A stretch of 64,000 bases of DNA from Brachypodius melanocephalos (lineage: Eukaryota > Chordata > Aves > Passeriformes > Pycnonotidae): assembly GCA_013398615.1 (NCBI GenBank), contig VZSR01003022.1, positions 271,194 through 335,193 on the forward strand, read 5' to 3'. The position numbers were made by a program, and so were the translations under genes. Shown here piece after piece: positions 1 through 11,010 of the stretch (position 1 is the stretch's first letter; each line of letters begins with the position of its first letter). The notes beneath the pieces are model-generated. The model had not been told where the DNA came from. It was given only the letters and a program-made list of their open reading frames with translations, and did no database searches.

Positions 1-47
1 GAAAGAAAAAAAAAGAAAAAAAAAAAAAAGAGGTGGAAGTGGAGGGA
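1..47. repeat. A/G-rich simple sequence at the window edge
   Basis: The window opens in an adenine-rich purine run with scattered guanines, which grades into GGA-rich sequence. It may be the tail of a microsatellite or the poly(A) end of an element lying outside the window. The left part is cut off, so origin cannot be decided. Confidence 0.6.
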
Positions 48-3013
48 TGCAGGGATGGAGGGATTTGTCCCAGCCTTCACGGACAATCCTGTCTCCATAT
101 CCCAGTCTCCAAACTGGGAACGCTTTGCACAGCCTGATCAGCCCCAGGTGCCTGAGAGTTCTCCTTCCTTGGCCCTCGTTATAAAGTTCTCATGAGTTTA
201 TTTTTCTTTTCAGAATCTCCCTGTGAGGGGAAACACAAGGAGCTACACAGAAAGCACAAGGCAGGATGGCAAAGCCTTGCATGTCAGCTTTTGTCCTCGG
301 TGTCAGAGCTCACCCACAAGAGAGCTGACACTGTGACATGTCCACAGACACTTTTCCTGTGCATCTGCCAGGCTCTTCATCACCCACACAGCCCTTACAG
401 CCTCAATTCATGACATTCTAGGCTGGGATTTGAGGTTTTAAAGCATCCCAGGTGGATTCTATGGTAGAGCCTGGCTCTGGAACCCAGTGTTCCCAAATCT
501 GCTCCCAGCCCTTCCCTTCCAAGTTTATCTGCCTTGTTTAGTCTGTTCTGGATGATGAAGAAAGGCAGAGACAACAGGTAAATTGGATTATTTGCCACTT
601 GTTCCTGGCACTATTGTAAGGAAGTGATTTAACCCTGTATTTGCTATAGATAGCCCAGAAATTCTGAGAACACCTCTTCTCTCTGACAGGCAGGGTTACA
701 GCCCAGCGTGCAAGGTGAGGGGACTGGATGGTGGATCAGAGGATGGAAGCACCATCAGCTACTGACACCGACATGGGAAGCACTGAATCACCTGCAGGTC
801 TGTAAAAATCCTGTTCAAACCCTGACACCTCTGTGTGCTGGGACAAGAGGAGTAGGGTCAGTGCTGAACAACCAAAACACAGCTGAACCTCGAGGGGAGT
901 AAAAACTGATCCTAATTAACCTTTGCTCGAAATCCCTTTCAGTTTCTGTTTAAACACACCAGGATATTTCCTAGGGTGCTGCTGAGTGGGTGCCCTTTCC
1001 CTGTGTTTTTATCCTGCCTGCCTTGTGATTGCTGGGAGCTTCTGTCTTTCCCTTTGATTCTTTAAAATGTACCCAAATAACCTCACAGTTAAAATCCTGC
1101 CCACCTGTTGTAAATATTCCAAGAAATTCCACTGGGTAGGTTGCCATGCACTCTGGACTTCCAACTCCAGATCACAACACCAAGATGAAAGCAAATGGAC
1201 AGAACGTGCCACAAAAAGGGAAATTTAAAGTGTTCACATTGATCTGGTGGGTGCTCTCTAAAGCTGGGGTTAATCAGAGACCCTGAGGATTTCAGGCCAG
1301 CAGAGGGTGAAGGGCAGCAGGTGACAGTCTGTGCAGGTGTGAGCCCCTCTGTGGGCACAGTGTCTGCCTCTGGACAGATTTGGGAGGGAGGAGGAACTCC
1401 ATGTCCCCTCCCGCTCTCCTGCCCTGCAGATGGGCCAGCCCAGGGCTCACTGCAAGGAGGGAGCATTCCTGCATGTCCCCAGGCCTGCTGGCACCTCTAG
1501 AGTGTCACCACAACATTAGGGTCAGTAAGGGACTGGTTCCTGCCCTGCCTCAGCTATGAGATGTTACACAAAGGGTTAACAGCAGCAGGGCTGTGCCCAG
1601 GGCTCCTGCCTGGTACCTGCCCTGCAGGTGAGCCTGGGACTGTCACTGCCTGGGAGTGGATCCAAGAGGGTGAGAAGCAGCACTGAGAATGTTATTAAAT
1701 GGAAATGAGCAAAAGCGGCAAAATCAATTTGAGAAGAGAGCTCACGTTCCAAAGGGAAGAAACACTTCCAGAATCGGGTTAAGCAAAGCCCTACTGAGCC
1801 ACTTATTGATTTCTTAATGAGCCTGGGGGGAGAAAAGGAAAAGAAAAGAGGACAGGAAAAAGAAAAAAAGAGATAAAGGAGCAGATTGCAGACAGAAATA
1901 GTCACAGAGTTTCCTTGTGGATGTAAAGAACAGGTCAGCAAGGCTCGGGAGAGCGGAGCAGCAGCAGGCACGGGTTTGTTTGCACCCCCCAGCAGAGGGG
2001 CAGGTCACAGGCCAGGGCCAGGGGGAAGCTGTGCCCACGGGGCAGAGCAGCTCCTCAGCTCACCTGAGCTCTGCCCCACCCTGCAGATACTCCAGGGTCA
2101 CAGCCAGAGCCCTGCTGGGAGGAGGAACAGCCTTTTACCCTCAAGCAGGTTAAAGACACTGTGATGCTCAGCTGGGGACACATCAGAGGGGACAGAAGGT
2201 GAAAAGGGACTGCCCTGACCCTGCTGTCCAGGGCAGGGTCAGGCACAGGGAATAGAAGTGCTTTATACATGCACAGGGAAAGCAAAATATGAGGCAGATC
2301 CACCACGTATTTAACTAAATCCACGTGAGGCACTGCAACTGTGCAGCTTTTCCAGGAAAAATAGGGGAAAAAGAGAAACCAGGCTCCACTGTGAATAGCT
2401 GAGGTGGTAGAAATCTCTAGGTTAAGTGAGAGATCAGAGGGGATCAGAGAGTGAGACTGGATCCCAGCAGAGCTCTGAGAGGGGCTGGGAGCCTGTGCAA
2501 GGATCAGGAATCCTCTCCCACAGGGCATCCTGCAGCAGGCACAGAGGATCCTACTGACACTGACCTTAATGGTGCAACCAAAGGGATCCCAGGAGGGCAA
2601 ACAGCAGGGCCCTGACTGGCAGAGCAACACCTCAGTGTCATGGGATAACCATGAATTCTACTAAAGCTCCATGATGCTGCCTCTGAGATAGCCCAAGGTT
2701 GGGATAAGAGAAGAGTGGAGAGCACATCTCCAACTCCAGGGGAAAAACTTTGCGATTTTTCAGCGGCCAGGCATTTTTCCAACTAAAACTAACATTTCAG
2801 AAAGGGAGTTCAGTGGACAATGGAGGTTCAGTGCACCTTGCATCACATCTAACAAGAGCTTGCCCCCAAGGCAGCCCTTTCCCTGAGCCTGCTGGACCCG
2901 GAATGAGGCAGTGCCACCGTTGCTGTTCCCACATGGAATCACAGCAGATCAACACCGATTTCTGTTTGCCTGCACACCACTGAGCGTAATGAAATGTTTG
3001 AGGGTATTTGTGA
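48..3013. other. Unique non-coding stretch, no gene recognised
   Basis: I see no CR1 similarity, tandem array or credible exon here. A purine-dominated tract at about 1826-1878 (runs of G and A with very few pyrimidines) is the only compositional oddity. Open frames on both strands overlap each other and have low-complexity or unfamiliar translations. Confidence 0.5.
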
Positions 3014-3070
3014 CATCCATCCATCCATCCATCCATCCATCCATCCATCCATCCATCCATCCATCCATCC
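3014..3070. repeat. (CATC)n tetranucleotide microsatellite
   Basis: About 14 uninterrupted copies of CATC. Because four and three are coprime, the array gives open frames in several phases with short periodic peptides; these are not genes. Perfect copies suggest it is length-polymorphic. Confidence 0.97.
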
Positions 3071-3249
3071 CTGGCACGGCCAGCAGGGATCTCGGGAGAG
3101 CAGCAAGGCCATGGCAAACACCCACAAACACGGAGCAGGTCCCCAGAGCTCCCTCCCTACCTCAACCCCGGCAGGACCGGGCTTGGGGGAAGGGGAGAGC
3201 ACATCTGCTTCCTTATTGACAGTGTTCTTTCTCTTTTCCTAATCTGTGG

Positions 3250-3760
3250 AAGAACACGGAGGCAAGGCAGGGCAGGAGGAGCCTCTCCTCGCAGCAGGGG
3301 ATGGATCGGAGCCCGCCCGGGGCTGGGATGCTGCGAGCCCGGAGCTTCTCAGGGGGTTTGCAAAGGGACTCAAACCCGCTGCAGGAGAGGCAGCCAGACC
3401 CGGGGAGCGTCTCAAGGTTTAAAATGCAAATTCCTCCACTTTATTTTAGGTGGAGGGGTCAAGGTTTGCCCATTCCTTCCTCTCCCCCGCTCCCCCCAGC
3501 GCTCCTTCCCCCTTCCGCGGGAGTTTTATTTGGGAGGGGGCTGTGGATGGGCCGGGGCTTTGTGCTGCCCATTCAGCTCAGTGAAAAGGCCGAGCAGTCC
3601 CAGCGGAGGGAACAAACTTTTGGGGGTCAGCGCGGTCAGCCCCGGATCAATGCGTGGCATTGTTTGCATTAAGGACATGATCGCAGCGGGGTGCCCGCAG
3701 CCACCACACAACTCCGGGACTATTTATATTTATATTTATGCAGCCCTGGAATAGGCAGGG
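3250..3760. promoter_or_regulatory. Weak CpG-bearing block with MEF2/TATA-like motif
   Basis: GC-rich sequence with roughly two dozen CpGs between 3300 and 3720, more than most of the window but short of a strong island. It ends in an AT-rich run at 3719-3739 built from repeated TATTTATA-like words, which resembles a MEF2 site (CTATTTATA) or a TATA element. A promoter or enhancer is possible. No adjoining exon is recognised, so direction and target are unknown. Confidence 0.3.
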
Positions 3761-3891
3761 CACAGGACTCCTCTCCCAGGGAAAATGGGAACCGCCGCTG
3801 CAAACGTGCCTGCCTGATCCTAGCACTGAGATTTGCTGGAGGGGGAAAAGAAAACATTGCTTTTTAAAATGTGCACCATAAATAAGGTGAA

Positions 3892-3909
3892 TGCCAAGCG
3901 AGCTTGGCA
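3892..3909. repeat. 18-bp near-perfect palindrome
   Basis: TGCCAAGC (3892-3899) and its exact reverse complement GCTTGGCA (3902-3909) are separated by two bases. The half-sites contain GCCAA and TTGGC, the words of NFI sites, but in the opposite arrangement to the usual TTGGC-N5-GCCAA. It sits in AT-rich sequence just downstream of the CpG-bearing block. Confidence 0.7.
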
Positions 3910-4734
3910 GAAGCGATCCCAGTTAGAGAGCAGTGGCAGTGACAGCACAGCAAACTGCCTTTCTACTGTTGCTTTTCTCCAAGAGATGGACAGTTCGGGT
4001 CATTAAAGGCCTAAGATAGAAACAGTTTCTCTCTGCACTGTTTGAAAACAGGCTTTTGTTCCCAGGGAAGTGGCCCAGTCCTTTCTCGGGTTGCCTCCAC
4101 CGCAGAAGTGGCCCTCAGCCATGGGGTGGGGGCTGCCGGGGCCAGGGGAGCCCCCAACAAACCCCTGTGAAACCCCGCTGGGAAAGCAGCACAAAGGGGC
4201 TGGAAAGGCCCCAGAGCCTGCAGGGACCCTGGCAGGGCTCCCCTACAAGGGCCCCCAAAGGAGGCAGCCAGCTGCACAGGGGAGCACATCTTCGAAATGC
4301 TCCAAAACAAAACCCTCATGAAGAGACTTCAGAGGTGCCTCTGGCTGTTAAATGATCCCCCCTCCATCTTCCTCAGTGTTTCCTACAGAGGAGCATGTGT
4401 CCCTCAGAAAGAGCCTGTCCCCCTCACTCTCCAACCCACAGAGGAAAGGGGAGCTTGGTTGGGTTGTTCATCCAGGCATTGCAAACCAGGGGTTCATTAA
4501 ATGGAAGGATTAACCCAGAGGAACAGAACTGTGGGACAATCCCCAGCAAGGTTTAATCATGGCCAGCCGACCACAGTGCCTGTGGTCTGGAAGATCAGAC
4601 ACCTGGAGATCCCAAAAAGAAGCAAGATCATTCAACATGTCCATGGGAACTCCAGTCTCCATCACAAATGGCAGCTTCAGCCCGACCTCTCTGGCAAAAT
4701 GAAGGGAAAAGAAAAATGAGACTGTGGGAGTGCT
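3910..4734. other. Unique non-coding stretch
   Basis: No repeat or gene recognised. GC-rich from about 4060 to 4290 with a few overlapping open frames on both strands, none with a recognisable product. Confidence 0.45.
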
Positions 4735-5033
4735 GAGGAGACAGGACAAGGGGCAATGGCCTGAAGATGGAGGGGGTTGGATTTAGACGGGATCTTGGGC
4801 GGACATTGTTCTCTGGGAGGGTGAGCAGGTCCTGGCACAGGGTGCCCAGAGCAGCTGTGGCTGCCCCTGGATCCCTGGCAGTGCCCAAAGCCAGGTTGGA
4901 CATTGGGGCTTGGAGCAGCCTGGGACAGTGGGAGGTGTCCCTGGGACAGTGGGAGGTGTCCCTGCCGTGGCAGGGGTGGAGTGGGATTAACTTTAAGGTC
5001 TTTTCCGACACAAAGCATTCCATGATTCTGTGA
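4735..5033 (+). mobile_element. CR1 LINE, 3' end fragment
   Basis: The block follows the order of CR1 tails: a GACAAGGGGCAATGG-type start, the phrase GGTGCCCAGAGCAGCTGTGG, a CCATCCCTGG-like segment, GCAGGGGTGG, a TTTAAGGTCTTTTCC-like stretch, and the terminal CATGATTCTGTGA ending at 5033. CR1 copies are usually 5'-truncated on insertion, and only the tail is present here. A 21-bp segment is tandemly duplicated at 4920-4940 and 4941-4961, a trait shared with the copy at 57405-57794. The element is non-autonomous and not expected to be translated. Confidence 0.93.
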
Positions 5034-5594
5034 CAAGAAGAAAGGAAAGGTTTTTAACCTGCAAGAGACCAGCAGAGAAGTGAGAGCCCAGCTGATCGGG
5101 CCGGTAAGGTTTGATGCTGAATCTTCCAGGACTAAACTTATCCTCAGACATCACCAGCTTCATGGTGGGGTCCCGACTAGAGAGCTGACTGCTGTCCGTG
5201 GAAACCGGACCTCCAAAAAAATGTAACTATACCTTAAAAAACACAGCCAGCACCACTGGGTGAAAATGTGAACTCTGGGAATGGCTGGAAACACGCCTGG
5301 GTTTTCAGAGCTGCGGTGAATCTGCTCCTGAGCCTGGCACAGATCCCTTGGAAATCCCCCAACGTGGGACACCTTGACTTCCACCCCCTCTGTGCTGGAC
5401 GCCCCTTTCCTTTTTGTGTGCTCCCCACTGCCTTTTGTGCCCAAGTGACACAGACTGATGAGGATTATTTCCACGGCTTCCTCCGGGCCAGGGGGGTTTC
5501 CCTGCTGCCCTTGTTCGGGGACAATAGAGCCATTAAGCGTCCTCGCAGGGCTCGGGGAGCGGGGCATACCTGGCCCCCAATGTGGGAATGGCCA
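5034..5594. other. Unique non-coding stretch
   Basis: Nothing recognised. It begins directly after the CR1 terminus and runs to a candidate regulatory block. Open frames on both strands overlap and lack known domains. Confidence 0.4.
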
Positions 5595-5800
5595 CTGCCC
5601 CCGACACCATTAGCATCTGAATGAGGGTGATGCCTGCAGAACAACAGGCAATTATCCCACTCAAAAGCTCTTAAGTGGCATTAATTGCTGGCCACAGACT
5701 CAGGGCTCTCTCGGAGTAAACCGTGTTGACAAACAGGATAAAATACATTGGATTTCCTGCAGGGCAAAAATTTGTAGGATTGTGTCTCACTGAGGGCAAG
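5595..5800. promoter_or_regulatory. Candidate conserved non-coding element
   Basis: AT-rich block with clustered homeodomain-type words: CAATTATCC near 5650, then TTAAGTGGCATTAATTG near 5671-5687, which combines an NKX2-like AAGTG core with a TAAT core. No repeat signature. Called only from motif density and texture. Confidence 0.28.
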
Positions 5801-5861
5801 ATCCGCTTTGATCTTGTGGTGTCACGGAGGCACCCCACACCTACGGACAGCAGCACTGCCC

Positions 5862-5999
5862 GGGGGACCCGGGTCTGGCTCTGGTGGCTCTGCAGTGCCT
5901 GTCTGGCTCCAGGGGACCCGGGTCTGGCTCTGGTGGCTCTGCAGTGCCTGTCTGGCTCCAGGGGACTCGGGTCTGGCTCTGGTGGCTCTGCAGTGCCTG
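5862..5999. repeat. 49-bp minisatellite, about 2.8 copies
   Basis: The word GGGGACCCGGG recurs with exact 49-bp spacing (its A at 5867, 5916 and 5965). Units contain GTCTGGCTCTGGTGGCTCTG and differ by only a base or two, so the duplication is recent or homogenised. Confidence 0.95.
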
Positions 6000-8689
6000 A
6001 GAATCTTCTGCATCACAAACCTGAACATGCTCCCTCTGCACTGGGGCTCGAGCACTTCCAGAGGCTTTCCAGTAAATATGGGTCATTTTATGGCTCAGAG
6101 TGAAAACCATGGGAAAAACTCTGGGTTTTGCTAATTTAGACCTCCAGCTCAGCACACACATGTGGGTGGCCTTTTGAAGTTTGAGCAGCAGATCTTCTGC
6201 TAGGGCAGAGTGGCTTCGTTCCCCGCAGTCAGTGGCGCAAGGCCAGCCTGCACCATCTGAGGACAAGCCCTCTCACATTTATCCCGGCACAAAACTCCGA
6301 CAGGAACTCAGGAATTGTTCAGGCATCTGTGGAGAGAGCTTTGAAAAAGCCTGTACAGAGTCCAGTCAACTGAGACTGCAAAGCTTTGCCTCCAGTGTGT
6401 GGCATAGAATGGACTGCACAGTCAGAAAGCCAAAATATTAATGCAACCCCCCACAACACGTCTGTCCAAGAGAGACAGTGCTAAAAACACCCAGCGTGGG
6501 CCCCAGCAGACAAAGGACAGACCTCATGTGCTGCAATAATGCCCAATCATCAGGACTGGGCTAATTTCCTCTCACAGTGCCAGATTCAGACCACAAATAA
6601 TTAACTTAAGTGCGGAAAAGATGCACTCTTTGTGTTGGTTTGGTTGTTGCTGTTGTTGTTTCAACAAAAGGCAGGAATGCAGTTCTCCAGGGCTGGACTC
6701 CAGTGCAGAGCCAGGGCTGGGCTCATTTGTTGCTGCTGAACATTTGGTCCTTGGTATGTGCTGACACTGGCAGGATGATGACAGGTAAGAAATGCCACGT
6801 GTTACATTATGGAAAAGCAAACAACTGAAGGAAAACAGAAATGCTGTTGGAGGAAGAACCATTAAGCAGGACCGTGTGAAGCAGCATTTCATGAACCACC
6901 AGGTGCACGCTCATTCTGGGGAATCAGAACCAAGCCCTCGTCCCACCCCAAGCATTTCTCTCCTGAGCTGTTGAGTCATAATTTAAACCTGTTTGAGTTT
7001 GGCACCTGAAACAGCTCAATAAAGTTTCACTGCTTCCCACTGCTGCCTCAAGAGCTCGTGTCCCAGCTGCTCTGTGCAGGATGAAGTGATCAGAACACCT
7101 TCAGCCCCTCTGGTCCTTGCCCTGCAGGGACAGCCGGGGGAGCAGCACCTGGACAAAGCCCTGGAAGGACAATTCCTGGCTGGAGTGAGACCTGCTCTGT
7201 CACCCTCACCCAGCACACACAGGGAAATGCACACACACCCCTCCATGCACAGCTGTGTCTACAGAGCACTGACAAACCCCAAATTTTACACCTCTGGGCA
7301 GGTCACATGGATATCCCTTGGGACAGAGGGAGAGTCTGCAGTGCTGGTTTGGAGTATCTGCCTAGGAACTCCCCATGACCCCTTCCCACGCTCCACTCCT
7401 GCCCCAGGAGGGGCTGAGGATCTCTTGGACCCCAGCTCATGGCTGTGATTCCCAGGCAGAGGGACCCCAGGGAGTGGGGCACCCTCACGTGCACAGACCC
7501 ACGGACTCTCCTGGAGGGTTGAGGATGGAAGCCAAGTGTACCCCAGAGCTCGATTGGGCTGTGCAGGACAGGCACACACCCCAGGGAGGCTCCTGCAGGC
7601 ACCAGCAGCTGCCACTGGCTGCTCTCTATAACAGCCCTTGAAAAGCCTCCGGTGCTGATCCTTTCAAAGGGGGGTTGGTGCATGGCTCTGGGATTGTCCC
7701 TGGTTCCAGGTGGGTGAATTTTCCCCTTCCCCTGGAGAAGATGGCACAGGGGCACCAGCCAGGGGAAACAGACCCTTCAATGGGGTTCAGCATACAAACC
7801 CCACAGCTGCCAGGGCACCCTGGTCCCTCCAGCTGCTCCTGTTTAACGGGGCAGCACACGGGACTGGCAAGCGGCAGGAAGACCAAGAGGGAAGTAGTTA
7901 AGTTGGAATTAATTTGTCACTCCTTATTTAACTGACCTCAAAACTATTAAACAAATCTAATAGGAAATATCCCCCAGATTCCAAATTCCTCTGTGCTGCC
8001 TGCTGAGGACCGGCCCCTGCAGTGGGCTTCAGCCACCCAGCAGACTGGAGCAGGGGAAGGGGGGCTTCCCTCCTCCCCATCCCAAAGCCTGGTTCAGTTC
8101 CTGGCTGTCACCCTACGCCTGCAGGACAGTTGATGTGAGGAACACGGAGAGTATCCAGCACCCCAGGATGAGGTGCTGGAGGAAGATGATGGGTCCTGCT
8201 GTGGGCTCTGGGCTTTCCTGGCTCCTCCTGGAAGCACAGAGAATGTTCAGGAGTTGGGAGCAGGGACTGCCTGCTCAGGAGGCATCAGAGATTTTTCCAT
8301 CCCTCGAGCAGAAAAAAAAATCCCAACTCCTCACACATTAATTGCAACTGCTCTGCACTCTGCGTTTGGAATAAAGAGGGACTGGGGAGATTTAAGGCTG
8401 CAGACAGAGTGGAACTGGATTTTACTGCCAAAAACTCACAGACTTAGCAGCTATAATATGGGGAGAAGCTAGGGGCAGAAAGCTGGCATAAAACCAAACA
8501 GACAGCAGCTTTTTCAAGCAAATAGGTGAATCCAACGGCTTAAAGCGCTTGGTGACAGCGCATTTCTGACCGTGGTTTGCTGTCCGTTCCTGCCCAGAGC
8601 TGTGCTCGGCTGCCGAGGGCACAGAGTGGAACATTCAGGGGATGAACTGAAGCAGGAGGGAGCGGATATTACCCAGCCCTGAGCTGGAT
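6000..8689. other. Unique non-coding stretch
   Basis: No CR1, array or exon recognised over 2.7 kb. A T/G-rich run at about 6634-6662 (repeated TTGTTG and TTGGTT words) and an AT-rich patch at 7900-7975 are the only local features. The open frames present have no recognisable product. Confidence 0.4.
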
Positions 8690-8800
8690 GGAGCGGAGGA
8701 TGCAGGAGAGCCCCGCCGCGGGCTGGCCCGCCGGCCCCGGGCTGGCCGAGCTCCGAGTGCCCTCTGCCGGCCCCGGGCATCCCCCGGCATTCCCTACCTG
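8690..8800. promoter_or_regulatory. Short CpG cluster
   Basis: About a dozen CpGs in some 110 bp, including CCCGCCGCGGGC and CCGGCCCCGGG words, in a region that is otherwise CpG-poor. It runs into the 23-bp minisatellite. It may be an unmethylated regulatory site or a repeat-associated GC patch; no exon is seen beside it. Confidence 0.3.
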
Positions 8801-8888
8801 ACCATCCTGGCATTCCCTCCCTGACCACCCCGGCATTCCCTACCTGATCCCCCCGGCATTCCCTCCCTGACCATCCTGGCATTCCCTT
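8786..8888. repeat. 23-bp minisatellite, about 4.5 copies
   Basis: Units start GGCATTCCCT at 8786, 8809, 8832, 8855 and 8878. Units alternate ACCTGA and CCCTGA after the shared word, so the array may have grown by doubling of a two-unit block. Confidence 0.94.
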
Positions 8889-8933
8889 CCAGACTCTGCC
8901 TTCAGCCCATGCTCCCACTGCTGCTCCTGCCCC

Positions 8934-9038
8934 AGGACCCTGCTGGGCAGTGTCAGCTCACTGTCCCCAGGACCCTTCTGGGCAGGGACAGCTCACTGTC
9001 CCCAGGACCCTGCTGGGCAGGGACAGCTCACTGTCCCC
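8934..9038. repeat. 35-bp minisatellite, three copies
   Basis: AGGACCCTGCTGGGCAGGGA-type units begin at 8934, 8969 and 9004, spaced exactly 35 bp. It lies less than 50 bp from an unrelated 23-bp array. Confidence 0.94.
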
Positions 9039-10839
9039 AGCACACCCAGGTCCTTTCCTTTTCCACAGAGCTGCTCCTGCAGGTCACCCCGAGCCTGTGC
9101 CGTGCCTGTGGTTGTTCCTCCCCAGCTGCAGGACCCTGCATTTGCCCCTGTTGAATTTCAAAGGTTCCACTCTCCTCGTGTCTCCAGCCTGTTGAGACCC
9201 TTCAGAGGCTGCACAGCGCTTGGAAATTTGGTTTGCACTGCTCCCAGACTGAACTCACAGGTTCAGGGGAACCTCCCAGGTTTGCATCACTTTGGGGGGC
9301 TTCTCCTTGCAGGCTTGATCCAGCAGCACCACAGGGAGTGGGGGGCTGAGACTGAACCCAGCAGCCAAATGCCCTTGCATTGACTCTCCCTCCCTTCAAG
9401 GGTGTCATTTGACAGAAAGATGAATTTAAAACCAGGGAAAGAGGGCAAAAGAGTAATGCTGAGATTCCAGAGAGCATTTCCTGCCTGAGAACTGATCCCT
9501 CCCATCAGTCCCCTGCTCTGTGGGAGGATGAACATGCTGTTCCCACCCGGGGGAGATCGCAGAGATGAGATGTCTTGATCAAGGTCACTCCTAAAGCACT
9601 GGGAAAACAACCCCAGAGCTCTGGCACAGGCAGCTTCCTGGGTCAGAAACCTTGCAAAGCCAAATTTTATTTTCTTCCCTAGAGACCCAGAGGGATCATT
9701 TGCACTGAAGGACACTCTCACATCTATGATTTGAGGAATGTTTTAAACAAAAGCCTAAAGAATTTTGAGTTATTCAAACTAAAATTTCACTTATATGGTA
9801 GGGGTTTTTTGTCCATTCTTTTGTAGGTGGCAAGAATTTATGAAAGTCTCTCCAGATATCCTGAAGAACTCCATGAAGAAGGCTGTAGTTCTAGGGGAAG
9901 TTTGAGGGCAGTTATTCAGCCCAAGTGTTGCAAACCCAGCGTTAGTAATTCCCCTGTACAGGTCAGAGCAAAGATGTTTTTGCAGGAGATTCACCCGCTC
10001 CCTCCCATCATCGGGAGTTTCGGGGCTGAACCAGCTCCCAGTAGAAGTGAACAGGCAAACTCCCTGCTTTTAATGGCATGGGATCCACTGCCAGCTCTGC
10101 AGGCAGGAATTCTGACAGGGAGCCAGCCTTTCCCCTGGACAGCAGGGATGATGCCTCTGGCGCAGAGCAGGCAGGTTGGGGCAGCTCTCAAGGTGGGAAT
10201 GAAGCTTTCAGGTTTCCTTCCTCAAGTTTTTTCTTAAACTGTTGAAAGACACAAGGCTGCCATAGATCTGTCCACACACAGCACTGGAACACCAGAGGTA
10301 GTTGTTGTTTGAGGGTGACACCGATGCAGAGAGGCCCCGGGGGAAGGGGAACCTCAGGGCAGGAATCCTCATTTGACCTTTCTCAGCTGCCACCCGTCAA
10401 CCCCTTCCACCATCTCCTCCAGGGATCCCAGACACCTCTGACAGCACAGAGCTCACACCCTGTCTGGGACAGTGCCCTGGGCAGTGTGTGTCCAGCCCCA
10501 TCACCCTGGGATGGAGCTGGTATCCATCAGGAGACACCCACAGCTGCTGGAACCCTCCCTGTGCCCCAGGAGAGGAGGTTGAGTGAGTGCCCACAGGGCT
10601 GGGGCACACACTGGATGGAGAAAGCCTCAATTCCATCCTTGTCCTGTGCACACCTCCTGGAGGATCACATCTCACCCCTTTCCTCTCCCAGGACAGAGCT
10701 GCAGCTGCTGCTCCAGGCCACGCTGGGCCAAGAGGAATTAATGAGCCAGCTCCTTGGCTTTTCCCTTCAGGACCTTGCAGGCAGAGATGGAGGTCAAAGA
10801 GCAACGGCCATGAACCAAAATACCTGAAATCCCACCTCA
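9039..10839. other. Unique non-coding stretch
   Basis: Nothing recognised. Sequence is mixed GC with an AT-richer part at 9660-9840. Open frames on both strands overlap without known domains. Confidence 0.4.
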
Positions 10840-11010
10840 ATATGAATAAGAACTTTCCATGGAGGGTGGCCAGTGCACTGGAACAGCTGCCCAGGCAGGG
10901 TGTGAAGTTTCCCTCTCTGGAGACATTCCAATCCACCTGGATGTGTTCCTGTGTCACCTGCTCTGGGCAGGGTTTGGATGAGGCCCCTTCCAAAGCCAGC
11001 ACTCAGTGGT
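10840..11010 (+). mobile_element. CR1 LINE, older 3' fragment
   Basis: The sequence follows the other main CR1 tail type: GGGTGGCCAGTGCACTGGAA, CTGCCCAGGCAGGG, a CTCTCTGGAGACATTCCAA segment, CCACCTGGATGTGTTCCTGT and CACCTGCTCTGGGCAGGG. It lacks a clean terminal ATTCTRTGA and is more diverged than the copy at 4.7 kb, so it is an older insertion. A long open frame (10587-11432) crosses it and is not a gene. Confidence 0.85.

Noticed and set aside
2797..3219. Frames encoding repeated four-residue motifs on both strands
   Set aside because: Translation of the (CATC)n microsatellite.
6632..6665. T/G-rich run considered as the start of an endogenous retrovirus LTR
   Set aside because: No matching terminus, primer-binding site, target duplication or retroviral coding remnant in the surroundings.
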